A stretch of 64,000 bases of DNA from an uncultured Burkholderiales bacterium (GTDB lineage Bacteria; Pseudomonadota; Gammaproteobacteria; Burkholderiales; Burkholderiaceae_C): contig CAIQHG010000068.1 in assembly GCA_903871545.1 (NCBI GenBank), positions 1 to 64,000 of the forward strand, written 5' to 3'. Of the stretch, positions 7,677 to 15,920 are shown piece after piece. The notes below the pieces were generated by a model, which was given only the letters and a program-made list of their open reading frames with translations, did no database searches and was not told the origin of the DNA. The translations under genes and the position numbers were made by a program. Each line of letters begins with the position of its first letter. Position 1 is the first letter of the stretch.

Positions 7677-8488
7677 TGGGTTTAGGTTTTTCTTTTGAAA
7701 AACTGGGCTATTCGCACTCTAAGGGCAAAGTCGCTCTACAGGGCATTGAACTCAGCGCAAACCCAGGCGAGCAAATGGCCATCGTTGGGCCGTCTGGGGC
7801 TGGGAAAACGACCTTTTTAAATATCCTAGCAACCGGCACCCGGCCCCTGGTTGGCCAAATCGAAATCCTCGGCAAAAGACCCTGGGAGCTCTCCAGCGTG
7901 GAGCTCAAAAAGCTTCGCTCCAAGATCGGCTTAATCCACCAAGCCCCACCACTGCCGCCCAAACAACGCGTGGTCACTGCTGTTCTCGCCGGTAAGCTTG
8001 GACAGTGGTCTACGCTTAAATCCATTATCTCGCTCCTTTATCCAGTGGACATCACAGGTGCCTACAACAGTTTGGCGCAACTCGATTTGGGCGAGCGACT
8101 CTTTGATCGGTGCGATCAGCTATCTGGGGGCCAACTCCAGCGCGTTGGGATTGCAAGAGTCCTATACCAAGAGCCAGAGCTCATGTTGGCAGATGAACCC
8201 GTCTCTGCTATGGACCCCGTGTTATCGGATTTGACGATCAAAAGATTGACACAATACGCGAGCGAAAAAGGGGTAACGTTCTTGGCTAGTTTGCACGATA
8301 TTGAAATAGCCCTTAAGTGGTTTCCTCGAATGATTGGGCTGCGGGAGGGGAAAATCATGTTTGATCTACCAACCCCAAAAGTTACTCAAAAACTCTTGCA
8401 AGAGTTGTACGCCTCAGAGATGGACGCCCCCGATCTTAATAGGTCCGCCCAATCCACGGCCGTGTTACAAAAGTCATCCAAGCTTTGA
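7676..8488 (+). CDS. PhnC-like ABC transporter ATPase
   Basis: The 270-residue ATP-binding subunit has Walker A GPSGAGKTT (about 38-46), Q-loop IHQAPPLPPKQ (about 85-95), signature LSGGQLQRVGIARVL (about 147-161), Walker B LMLADEPVSAMDP and the H-loop LASLHDIE. The overall pattern, including the VSAMDP after Walker B, is the PhnC type. It powers uptake of the ligand held by the preceding binding protein and pairs with two different permeases encoded next. Start ATG at 7676 overlaps the upstream stop (TAATG), so translation is coupled. Confidence 0.85.
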   Translation: MGLGFSFEKLGYSHSKGKVALQGIELSANPGEQMAIVGPSGAGKTTFLNILATGTRPLVGQIEILGKRPWELSSVELKKLRSKIGLIHQAPPLPPKQRVVTAVLAGKLGQWSTLKSIISLLYPVDITGAYNSLAQLDLGERLFDRCDQLSGGQLQRVGIARVLYQEPELMLADEPVSAMDPVLSDLTIKRLTQYASEKGVTFLASLHDIEIALKWFPRMIGLREGKIMFDLPTPKVTQKLLQELYASEMDAPDLNRSAQSTAVLQKSSKL

Positions 8489-8489
8489 C

Positions 8490-9323
8490 ATGCGACAAAC
8501 CATAAACGGCTCCATACACGATCCGGACGCTAAAAAACGGTTCCTCTATTTCGCTTTAGCGTTGACTTGTTTGTGGCCACTGCTGCAACTGGCTCAATTC
8601 AATCCCTTAGCCTTCTTTGATAGGTCTAATCTGGAGGTGATGGGGAACTTTTTGAACCAGTTTTTCCCGCCAAACGTTGAGCCCGGTTTTTTACAACTTG
8701 TTTTCAAAGCAACCCTTGAGACCTTGGCAATGGCAACGGCTGGGACTGCGCTTGCACTCTTGATTGCGGTGCCTCTTGGGCTGGCAATGACGTACAGCTT
8801 ATCGATTTCGCGCCTTGGGCCTGCTGATGGCCACGGGGTGAAGAAATTCGTACGCAGCATTGCCAGGCTCTTGATGGTGGTTTTGCGCGGGATCCCAGAG
8901 ATCGTTTGGGCGTTGCTATTTGTGCGCGTGTTTGGATTAGGGGCTGTCGCCGGGGTCACGGCTATTTCGATTACGTACGGCGGTATGTTAGCTAAAGTGT
9001 ATGCAGAGATTTTAGAGTCAAGCAACAGCCAAGTGTCCCGCGCTTTAATACTCGCGGGGAGTGGGCGAGGCAGTGCATTTTTATACGGACTCTTGCCCGG
9101 CTCGGCGCAGGAGCTTGCGTCCTATACGGTCTACCGCTGGGAGGCGGCTGTTAGGGCCTCCGTTATCATGGGATTTGTGGGAGCAGGGGGTCTTGGCCAA
9201 CTCATGGACCAGTCCATGAAAATGCTCAACGGCAGCGAGGTTTCAACAATCTTGATCGTATTTTTGGTGCTTGTGTTGTTCGCTGATTATTTAAGTTGGT
9301 ACGTGAGAAAGCAACTCGAATGA
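8490..9323 (+). CDS. PhnE-like ABC permease, first of two
   Basis: An integral membrane permease of 277 residues from the ATG at 8490, which follows the ATPase stop by one base. A longer frame from 8334 runs inside the ATPase gene and encodes no family sequence. The phosphonate-type permease domain is clear: FKATLETLAMATAGTALAL, the RGIPEIVWALLFVRVFG block, and the EAA-like loop with ILAGSGRGSAFLYGLLPG. YRWEAAVRASVIMGFVGAGGLGQ marks the C-terminal half. Two consecutive PhnE-type permeases imply a heterodimeric channel. Confidence 0.85.
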   Translation: MRQTINGSIHDPDAKKRFLYFALALTCLWPLLQLAQFNPLAFFDRSNLEVMGNFLNQFFPPNVEPGFLQLVFKATLETLAMATAGTALALLIAVPLGLAMTYSLSISRLGPADGHGVKKFVRSIARLLMVVLRGIPEIVWALLFVRVFGLGAVAGVTAISITYGGMLAKVYAEILESSNSQVSRALILAGSGRGSAFLYGLLPGSAQELASYTVYRWEAAVRASVIMGFVGAGGLGQLMDQSMKMLNGSEVSTILIVFLVLVLFADYLSWYVRKQLE

Positions 9324-10114
9324 ACATTCAACCCGCACGCCAATTTTGTTTCAAATGCCTCATCAATCTTGCCTGTCTGATATTGGCGGTAGGGTGGAGT
9401 TTTGCTTACCTATCATTTAACCCATTTAGTTTTTTTACCCCCGAGTCTGCGTCTCAATTGGCGCTCTATGCAAAACGGTTTTTCCCACCAGATGTTCACA
9501 GTGCATTTTTACTGAAAATTTTAAAAGCAACGTTTGAGACGATTGCCATTTCTGCAATAGCTACTTTGTTGGCAACCGTCATCAGCTTGCTCTTGGCTGT
9601 ACCCGCCGCTGGTAAATACGGCAAAAAGACCAAAGAGGTGACACGCTTTTTCTTTAATTTTTTACGCTCTGTCCCAGAGTTAGTCTTCGCAACCATTTTA
9701 GTGCTCGCAGTCGGGCTCGGCCCTTTTGCTGGCACCTTAGCGTTGATGCTGCACACCACAGGTGTCCTTGGTAGGTTATTTGGGGAGGCCCTAGAAAATC
9801 ATCCCCCCAAAAATGCTCAAGCACTTTTACTCAACGGCTCAAGCGGCGCGCAGGCCTTTTTGTACGGGACCCTACCCGGAGTCACCGCCCAGTTCGTCTC
9901 CTACGCCTTGTACCGCTGGGAGATGAATATCCGTATGGCAACTATCCTCGGTTTTGTAGGGGCGGGTGGGCTGGGTCAAATGCTCTACTACGAACTCTCC
10001 CTACTGCGTGAACCCCGTGCAGCAAGCATAATCATTGCCATGCTCATACTCGTTGTATTGGTAGACTTCATCAGCAATAAGCTGCGTTTGGTGCAAATGC
10101 ACACCCAGGGCTGA
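9320..10114 (+). CDS. PhnE-like ABC permease, second of two
   Basis: This 264-residue permease starts at the ATG at 9320, which overlaps the previous stop in ATGA. It is a divergent paralogue of the preceding gene with the same blocks: LKATFETIAISAIATLLA, RSVPELVFATILVLAVGLG, LLNGSSGAQAFLYGTLPG and YRWEMNIRMATILGFVGAGGLGQ. It ends only 14 bases from the convergent senB gene, closing the transport part of the selenium locus. A longer upstream start (9296) would sit within the neighbouring gene and is less likely. Confidence 0.85.
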   Translation: MNIQPARQFCFKCLINLACLILAVGWSFAYLSFNPFSFFTPESASQLALYAKRFFPPDVHSAFLLKILKATFETIAISAIATLLATVISLLLAVPAAGKYGKKTKEVTRFFFNFLRSVPELVFATILVLAVGLGPFAGTLALMLHTTGVLGRLFGEALENHPPKNAQALLLNGSSGAQAFLYGTLPGVTAQFVSYALYRWEMNIRMATILGFVGAGGLGQMLYYELSLLREPRAASIIIAMLILVVLVDFISNKLRLVQMHTQG

Positions 10115-10128
10115 AAACGCCTTTTCTT

Positions 10129-11085
10129 TTAAACCAGAGTTCTTAGCAGTTCGCCAATGGACTGCATCTCGCGCTCCGGTTGAATCAAACTTGAGCGAGC
10201 GCTCACCTCTTTCACCAACTGATCATAAAAATGAGGCTGCTCTTCTGCCTTTTGAAGAACCTGCTGCAGGGCTGCTGTGTCCCCCACTTCGTAATAACCT
10301 GAATAATCCGCTCCTAAGAGTCCCCGGTTACCCGCAATATTGGACGCAATCACAGGCACACCGATTGCAATGGCCTCGGACACGACGTGGGCACCCCCTT
10401 CCATTAAACTGGAGATCACCATCAACCTTGAGCGCGACAAATACTGCATGGCCACGCTGTGCGAGACTTCCCCGTACCAGTGGTATCTGGGCTCGTTTGC
10501 GTTAAAAAACTCTGCCTGAGCAGTCATCTCTTCGCTCATTGATTTACCCAGGTGAATCACTTTTATGTTGCTCTCTTTTGCAAGCCCTTGGAGTGCCCGC
10601 GCTGCGCGAAAGGGGTCCTTCTCTGGGCGAAGGTGCCCAATCACGCAAACCTCAAAATCTGGCTGCAAAGCAGACTGTCTTTGAGTCGCTTTATGCGACT
10701 GATAGATTACCCGTGTCTTTTTGTGAAATTGCGCTGGTAAATCTTGAACGGCATCTTGTTGCAAAACCACAATCTCGTTTGCAAGTTGCATGGACTCAAT
10801 TACTTGTGCAAACTCACCCTGATCTCTGTATATATCCGTCCCTGTCATGATCAGTACTACGGGGGTAAGAGGGAAAGTTTGTTTAAATTTTTTGATTGAT
10901 GCGTGACTGCGCTTAGCATGAAGAGCAATCAAACAATCTACTGGCTCTGCGGACCACTCTTCATGAATGTGAGCACTGTACCCCAGTTGCTCAATAAAAC
11001 CAGCCCAGCGTAGAGCAGTCATGCGGTTTCCGTGCAAACTCCCCCGCTGGGCGGGCGTAATAATTTGGATTAAAGGTTTACTCAT
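10129..11085 (-). CDS. senB: SenB: selenosugar synthase, GT-B glycosyltransferase (TIGR04348 type)
   Basis: The 318-residue product has the GT-B fold. The N-terminal motif (ITPAQRGSLHGNRMTALRWA, about 9-28) is characteristic of the TIGR04348 family now known as SenB. A GT4-like C-terminal domain shows IGHLRPEKDPFRAARAL (about 169-185) and the donor-binding motif EGGAHVVSEAIAIGVPVIAS. SenB joins selenophosphate to a UDP-sugar, giving 1-seleno-beta-D-glucose for SenA. It is transcribed towards the transporter genes rather than with senA-selD, so the locus consists of two converging units with SenB under its own promoter. No signal peptide; cytoplasmic. Confidence 0.9.
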   Translation of the reverse strand: MSKPLIQIITPAQRGSLHGNRMTALRWAGFIEQLGYSAHIHEEWSAEPVDCLIALHAKRSHASIKKFKQTFPLTPVVLIMTGTDIYRDQGEFAQVIESMQLANEIVVLQQDAVQDLPAQFHKKTRVIYQSHKATQRQSALQPDFEVCVIGHLRPEKDPFRAARALQGLAKESNIKVIHLGKSMSEEMTAQAEFFNANEPRYHWYGEVSHSVAMQYLSRSRLMVISSLMEGGAHVVSEAIAIGVPVIASNIAGNRGLLGADYSGYYEVGDTAALQQVLQKAEEQPHFYDQLVKEVSARSSLIQPEREMQSIGELLRTLV

Positions 11086-11242
11086 AGGGGGCTAAATTTT
11101 ATGACAGATTATCAAATTGTTTGTGGGGCGTCCCAATTTAGGGATACCTCTATGAGGCCTACCAGAGGTCTTGAGCTAACATCTCTTTCAGCATAAGCCT
11201 AGAGATTGGCTTATCACTGAACTAAAGAGCTTAGGCAACTAA

Positions 11243-12220
11243 ATGACTACCAAACCAAATCAAACTCGCAGAGATATGCTTCACGTAATCGGCGCCTCAG
11301 CGGTCGGGGCCGCAGGTCTTCAAAGCCTACAAGGATGTGCAGTTCAGCCCATGGGGCAAGCCACTGAGGTGCGTTACTCCTTGGGCACAGAACCCCCCAA
11401 AACACTGCTTCCGGTGAACGCAACGGACTGTCACCACCACATCTACGATGCACGCTTTCCGGCCGATAAAACTGCGACCCTCAAACCCAAAGACGCTTTT
11501 GTGGCCGATTACAGGGCTTTGCAAAAGCGCCTTGGCCTGACCCGCAACGTCATCGTCCAACCTTCTACGTACGGCACCGACAACCGCGTCACTTTAGAGG
11601 CGATGGCTGTCTTTGGACTGCAAAACTGCAGAGGTGTCGCAGTCGTCAACACCCAGGTCACCGATGAAGAGTTAAAACAAATGCACGCCGCAGGCGTCAG
11701 AGGTATCCGTTTTAACTTAGCACAAGGCGGTGTCACCTCTCCCGATATGGCCCCCTCGCTTGCAAAACGTATTGCCCCGTTGGGATGGCACCTCCAGGTC
11801 AATGCCCCCGCCAAAGTGATACTGGACAACAAATCTATTTGGAGCAACCTCCCCATTTACGTCGTCTTTGACCATTTAGGCCACATGGCTCAACCCAATG
11901 CACTGAATGATCCAACCTATGCACTCATCAAAGACCTAATGCAAAAGGACAAAGCCTATGTCAAGTTGTCGGGTTTTTATATGGAAACAAAAGTCGGCCC
12001 ACCGTCCTACGCGGATAGCGTTCAAGTGGCAAGTGCGTACGCGCAAAGTGCGCCTGAGCGTTGCGTTTGGGGAAGTGATTGGCCTCACCCCACAGAGGGG
12101 TATGAAAATAAACCCAATGATTCCTATTTATTAGACGCATTTGCCCAGGCAGTTCCAAGCGAGCAAATTAGAAATAAGATTTTGGTTGATAACCCCGCTC
12201 GACTTTATCAATTCAGCTGA
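11243..12220 (+). CDS. Tat-exported amidohydrolase-2 family metal-dependent hydrolase
   Basis: The 325-residue product begins with a twin-arginine signal (TRRDMLHVIGAS) ending near GC, which could be a Tat/lipoprotein junction (LQGCAV). The mature part is a TIM-barrel amidohydrolase of the PF04909 type, with NATDCHHHIYD (metal-binding HxH, about 58-68), GIRFNL, VFDHLGHM, KLSGFYM and WGSDWPHP (metal-binding Asp, about 276-283). Relatives hydrolyse lactones or decarboxylate (2-pyrone-4,6-dicarboxylate lactonase, galactarolactone isomerase). The exact substrate cannot be told. It diverges from senB across 157 bases and has no obvious partner gene. Confidence 0.8.
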   Translation: MTTKPNQTRRDMLHVIGASAVGAAGLQSLQGCAVQPMGQATEVRYSLGTEPPKTLLPVNATDCHHHIYDARFPADKTATLKPKDAFVADYRALQKRLGLTRNVIVQPSTYGTDNRVTLEAMAVFGLQNCRGVAVVNTQVTDEELKQMHAAGVRGIRFNLAQGGVTSPDMAPSLAKRIAPLGWHLQVNAPAKVILDNKSIWSNLPIYVVFDHLGHMAQPNALNDPTYALIKDLMQKDKAYVKLSGFYMETKVGPPSYADSVQVASAYAQSAPERCVWGSDWPHPTEGYENKPNDSYLLDAFAQAVPSEQIRNKILVDNPARLYQFS

Positions 12221-12248
12221 CAAGCCGTTAATGCAGCGTCCCGCACGG

Positions 12249-12944
12249 CTATAAAGTCATTGAGACCACTGCATTAATCAGTTCGCTAAAACGGTCTGCG
12301 TCCCCGAGCGTAAACTCGGGGGAAATAATGTAAGTCCCTGTTATTGCAACAGAGGGCGTGCCAATAATTCTAAGTGCCCGTTGAGCCGCCTGGTACTGCT
12401 TAACATCTCGTATCAATATATCTCTATTCTTTGATACCAAAAGAGGTAAGGACTCGGGTAACTGCTTTGACCTTCCAAAGCCAACTGCCGAGCCCACAAT
12501 GTCTATACCGCCCCAACTAAATACGTTGACCCTTTTGTCCTGCGCTGCAATCATGCTCGCATCAATGAAGTTTTGTACGTAATGGGGGTGAAATCTTCCC
12601 ACGGCTGCAAACGCGGTTGCGTAGTTAAGCCCGTCCACGACGTTGGTCGTCGGCGTAAAGAGCGTTTCTTTTGAGGTCTTAGCGCTTAGTGTTGAACCTA
12701 GATTTTTAAAGAAACTTAGGTACTTTCTAGAATAAATGCAATTAGGCGAAAAGAAAATTCTCACCACATTCTCATCCGCTTTGTAGGGAGTTACTTCCAA
12801 ATAAGGCTTTAAAGCGTTTGGAGCGAGGTTGCCTAGGTTTGGTGAGTTACCTGAGTTGCTAAGGTTACTAATGTTAATTGGTTGTGCCACAGCACGCAGT
12901 GCGCAAGCGCTGGTCAGAGCGAGTAAAAAGTTTCTTTTAAGCAT
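12249..12944 (-). CDS. Exported thioredoxin-fold protein with CXXS site (DsbA/DsbC-like)
   Basis: This 231-residue protein has a signal peptide (MLKRNFLLALTSACALRAVA). An Asn/Ser/Gly-rich linker (NLSNSGNSPNLGNLAPN, about 27-43) precedes a thioredoxin-like domain. The active site reads C69-I-Y-S72: the first Cys is kept but the resolving Cys is Ser. The cis-Pro loop GTPSVAITG near residue 198 is intact. A CXXS site cannot run a normal oxidase cycle and suggests a trapping, isomerase-like or glutathione-dependent role. It lies 30 bases downstream of a secretion-type ATPase on the same strand, like the dedicated Dsb proteins in secretion and conjugation loci, but no other apparatus gene is near. 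Confidence 0.7.
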   Translation of the reverse strand: MLKRNFLLALTSACALRAVAQPINISNLSNSGNSPNLGNLAPNALKPYLEVTPYKADENVVRIFFSPNCIYSRKYLSFFKNLGSTLSAKTSKETLFTPTTNVVDGLNYATAFAAVGRFHPHYVQNFIDASMIAAQDKRVNVFSWGGIDIVGSAVGFGRSKQLPESLPLLVSKNRDILIRDVKQYQAAQRALRIIGTPSVAITGTYIISPEFTLGDADRFSELINAVVSMTL

Positions 12945-12974
12945 AGGGGAGGGGGAGTGTTGGTGTTTGCGTTC

Positions 12975-14474
12975 TCACGCAATTCTCAAAAGGGGAGCGC
13001 TGTTGATAGCTCGGTATCCAAACCGGTTGTCCAAAGATTCCTCCAAAGAGAGATCCCGCTCGACTCTGTGCTCACTGTAGTGCTCCTCAATAGCGATTGA
13101 TATTTCACTCAAGTTAACGCCGTATTTACCGGCCATCTCAAGCCTAAATGAGGGGAACTCTTTGGCGTGCGGGTTTTGCTCTAAACTTTGTTGCACTTGG
13201 GAGAGCTTACAGCCGTGCTCAATCACGCACCTCACCCCAAACGAGACCATGGATTCATAAGTGTGTTGGTGTCTAGCTACTTTATAAATGGACAAGGTAT
13301 CGATGCGCTCTGCCGCTCGAATCTGACCCTTGACTGCGGGATCCACCACGATGGCCTCTACTACGGGCACTTTGCCATTTTTAGGGCCTACATTCTCCGT
13401 GATGTGATCCATGTAAATCCCGTTCTTTGAAAGCCACGATCTTTCATCTAAAGTCAACTCTCGTTTGACTGCGGGTCCCTCATACGTGTTGAGTAGTCTT
13501 TGAGCCAGTACAAGGGTCAAACTCTCGGAGAGCCTAAATGCATCCGCTTTTAACTGGCTCATACGTTGAAGCGTATTGTGGGCGTCATTGGCGTGGACGG
13601 TGGCAAAGACCAGATGCCCCGTGTTGGCGGCCTCAATCGCTGCGTCCATCGTCTCCTTGTCCCTGATCTCACCCACCAAGATCAATTGGGGGTCGAGCCG
13701 CAGCGTTGCTCGCAAAGCCGTGGCAAAGGTGATCTCACCCCTGACCTGAATCTGTTTGACGGGAGCCCCTTTCTTGAAGATCTTGAACTCAACCGGGTTT
13801 TCAATAGTGACAACGGATTTGGAGCCATCGTTAAGGCATTGAAAGACCGCGTTGAGAAGGGTTGATTTACCAGATCCCGTAGGTCCGCTAATCACCACAA
13901 AACCGCTCGGCGCCCTGCATATTTGCATAATGGTGCTGCTGAGTAAATGGGGCAGTTTAAGGTTTTCAAATTTTGGTGTGGTTTGTGGGTCAATAAGGCG
14001 ACACGTGAACGCAAGCCCTGAGAAGGTCTCAATATACTCAACCCTAAAATTAACGCAGTAGGGGAGACTGGGCAGGGGCTTTAATCCAAACTCAAGCGCA
14101 AAATCCTCGGGCAACTGCACCTTAAAACCAGCGGACCAGTTGACCCCCTCTACGGCTCCACCCATGAAGTTACACAAACTAAAGACCCGCTCCTTAATTT
14201 CTTTGCCTTTGTCGACCAAGTTCTCAACCGATTGAAAGTCCTCCCCGTCTCGAATGAATATGTGGGTTTCGTGTGCGCCTGCGCACACTTCTATCTCAAT
14301 GTGAATGTCACTGTAGCCTCGGATGATTGTGTAGATAATGATTTTTCGCAGCAACGCCTCATTCTTTCGCGTCACGTTTACCAACAGTATCTTGTTGGCC
14401 TCAACCTCACTGAGCGAATTAAAGTAATCCGAGACCCTCGAGAATAGAGGGTTGTCTATTAGGTTAGTATTCAT
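12975..14474 (-). CDS. GspE/PilB/PilT-superfamily secretion ATPase
   Basis: The 499-residue ATPase has an N-terminal domain with SDIHIE (about 55-60), the mark of the family. Then come Walker A GPTGSGKST (197-205), an Asp box (VTIENPVEF), Walker B LILVGEIRD (264-272) and the His box GHLVFATVHAND (286-297). It lacks the tetracysteine zinc motif of GspE/PilB, so it is closer to PilT or plasmid/ICE PilQ-like ATPases. Such hexamers drive pilus or secretion dynamics at the inner membrane. No pilin, platform, prepilin peptidase or secretin gene is present in the window. It heads a minus-strand pair with the CXXS protein and diverges from the Sel1-repeat gene. Confidence 0.85.
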   Translation of the reverse strand: MNTNLIDNPLFSRVSDYFNSLSEVEANKILLVNVTRKNEALLRKIIIYTIIRGYSDIHIEIEVCAGAHETHIFIRDGEDFQSVENLVDKGKEIKERVFSLCNFMGGAVEGVNWSAGFKVQLPEDFALEFGLKPLPSLPYCVNFRVEYIETFSGLAFTCRLIDPQTTPKFENLKLPHLLSSTIMQICRAPSGFVVISGPTGSGKSTLLNAVFQCLNDGSKSVVTIENPVEFKIFKKGAPVKQIQVRGEITFATALRATLRLDPQLILVGEIRDKETMDAAIEAANTGHLVFATVHANDAHNTLQRMSQLKADAFRLSESLTLVLAQRLLNTYEGPAVKRELTLDERSWLSKNGIYMDHITENVGPKNGKVPVVEAIVVDPAVKGQIRAAERIDTLSIYKVARHQHTYESMVSFGVRCVIEHGCKLSQVQQSLEQNPHAKEFPSFRLEMAGKYGVNLSEISIAIEEHYSEHRVERDLSLEESLDNRFGYRAINSAPLLRIA

Positions 14475-14503
14475 GTAGCATAGTTAATAAATTATGCATA
14501 TTG

Positions 14504-14509
14504 TATAAT
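14504..14509 (+). promoter_or_regulatory. Candidate -10 element of the Sel1-repeat gene
   Basis: TATAAT lies 37 bases before the ATG at 14546 in the narrow divergent gap. It places transcription start near 14516 and argues against the longer frame from the TTG at 14501. A -35 element is not obvious. Confidence 0.45.
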
Positions 14510-14545
14510 ATGATTCATAATACCTATCTCTTTATAGGTTTTTAT

Positions 14546-15853
14546 ATGTCGTGTGTGCAAAAAACGTTACTGCTCTCGTTGCTCTGCCTTGTTTCAGCCT
14601 CTGGGGCGAAAACCGCTATGTCAGATCCCGCATCGAATGCGGTATCGGATGCGGTGTCTGATGCGGTATCGGATGCCACCGTAGACTTTAAAATCAGGGC
14701 CCAGAAAACCCTGAGCGCCTTGCCCTCAACCGTTGGCCCCTTTGTGATGCCGCTGGGCTTGATGACAGAGTCCGCCGCCATCAATGGTGCAATTACTCAA
14801 GAAAGGGATAAATCCAAAGAGACGCTCAAAGTAGTAGAGTTTGGTAATAATTTGATGGATAGAGTGAAAGCTCAGCTACCGCGCATCGTAAACGAGGTAA
14901 AGTTCGGGCCCCACATCACCGTATCAAAAAACGGTGAACAAGTCATTGACCAAATAAGGGCTTTGGCGACCCACACAGGTAAGAGTAGGGCAGAGCTTTT
15001 GAGTTCAATCTCCGAGTCTGCTCGACTAGGCACACCTGAGGCACAAAACTTTATAGGGCTCGCCTATGAGATAGGTCTTTTTGGGACAAGTCGCAATATA
15101 GAGCGGGCAACTGCCTTTTACAAAGCTGCTGCCTCAAAGGACTATCCCCCAGCCGTCTTTAACCTTGGGTTGGTGATGTTTTATGCAAAAGGGGGGGTGG
15201 GGTCTGATCAAAACGCAAGAACGCTTCTAACAAGATCTGCACAGATGAGCAAAGGGGTTGACCATTTGCGCACTTGCGGAATGGCCTCCTTTGTAAACTA
15301 TCAGTCCAACAAAATGGACTTAGCCATTGAGAACTCAATCAACTGCGACAGTCCGCTCTCTAATCTTGCAAAAGTAAGCTCGTTGTCAATGACTACGGCA
15401 GATAAAATCAGAGCACTGCGTTTTTTCTCCGAAACAGGCGCCAACGAGGGGTTTGCTTTACTTGAGAAAGTATCAAAAGAAGCACCCGCAAAAGACGATA
15501 ACTACCCCTACTGTACGTGGCACATATTCAATACGTATTTAGGCCTCGTATCCGAGTCCCCTAAAGGCATAAGGACGGATGCGACTTCTTGTATCGCTAC
15601 TTATTTCAAAGGCAACATGCAGGACCCTCTAACCAAAATGAGGGCCTCTTTGGCAGTGACGAGTGTTATAGCTTCAGTCAACGCAGAGGTCCTCAATCTT
15701 AAGCAGCTCAGAGCTTTAAACCGGGTTCACTACTCTTGGCCAGTTCCCTATTTGCCCTTTAATATTGTGGAATCAGATATCTTTTATCCACTCATGTCCT
15801 CAGCAATAAAGAATTCAAACGCAGTTACTGCCCAGGTAGAAGTTTTGAATTAG
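14546..15853 (+). CDS. Exported Sel1-repeat (TPR-like) protein
   Basis: From the ATG at 14546 (MSCVQKT) the product has 435 residues with a signal peptide (LLLSLLCLVSASGA). Then follows a small Ser-Asp-Ala repeat (AVSDAVSDAVSDA), encoded by a 12-base DNA repeat near 14640-14675. Two or three Sel1 units are visible near residues 150-225: ARLGTPEAQNFIGLAYEIG, then ERATAFYKAAASKDYPPAV and ARTLLTRSAQM. Sel1 repeats form alpha-solenoids that bind proteins or peptidoglycan-linked partners in the periplasm. The C-terminal half is not recognised and contains several Cys residues. It diverges from the secretion ATPase, which may indicate a joint role in an envelope machine (inference). Confidence 0.7.
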   Translation: MSCVQKTLLLSLLCLVSASGAKTAMSDPASNAVSDAVSDAVSDATVDFKIRAQKTLSALPSTVGPFVMPLGLMTESAAINGAITQERDKSKETLKVVEFGNNLMDRVKAQLPRIVNEVKFGPHITVSKNGEQVIDQIRALATHTGKSRAELLSSISESARLGTPEAQNFIGLAYEIGLFGTSRNIERATAFYKAAASKDYPPAVFNLGLVMFYAKGGVGSDQNARTLLTRSAQMSKGVDHLRTCGMASFVNYQSNKMDLAIENSINCDSPLSNLAKVSSLSMTTADKIRALRFFSETGANEGFALLEKVSKEAPAKDDNYPYCTWHIFNTYLGLVSESPKGIRTDATSCIATYFKGNMQDPLTKMRASLAVTSVIASVNAEVLNLKQLRALNRVHYSWPVPYLPFNIVESDIFYPLMSSAIKNSNAVTAQVEVLN

Positions 15854-15920
15854 GAAACTTCCTGACTTTTGTCTAAATAAATAAATCCTTCTCCAGTCGG
15901 CTAATCCCAAGGTCTAAACG

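Noticed and set aside
12223-12250. AGCCGT/ACGGCT inverted repeat between convergent genes as a bidirectional terminator
   Set aside because: Six-base arms with a 16-base loop and no T-tract; too weak to call.
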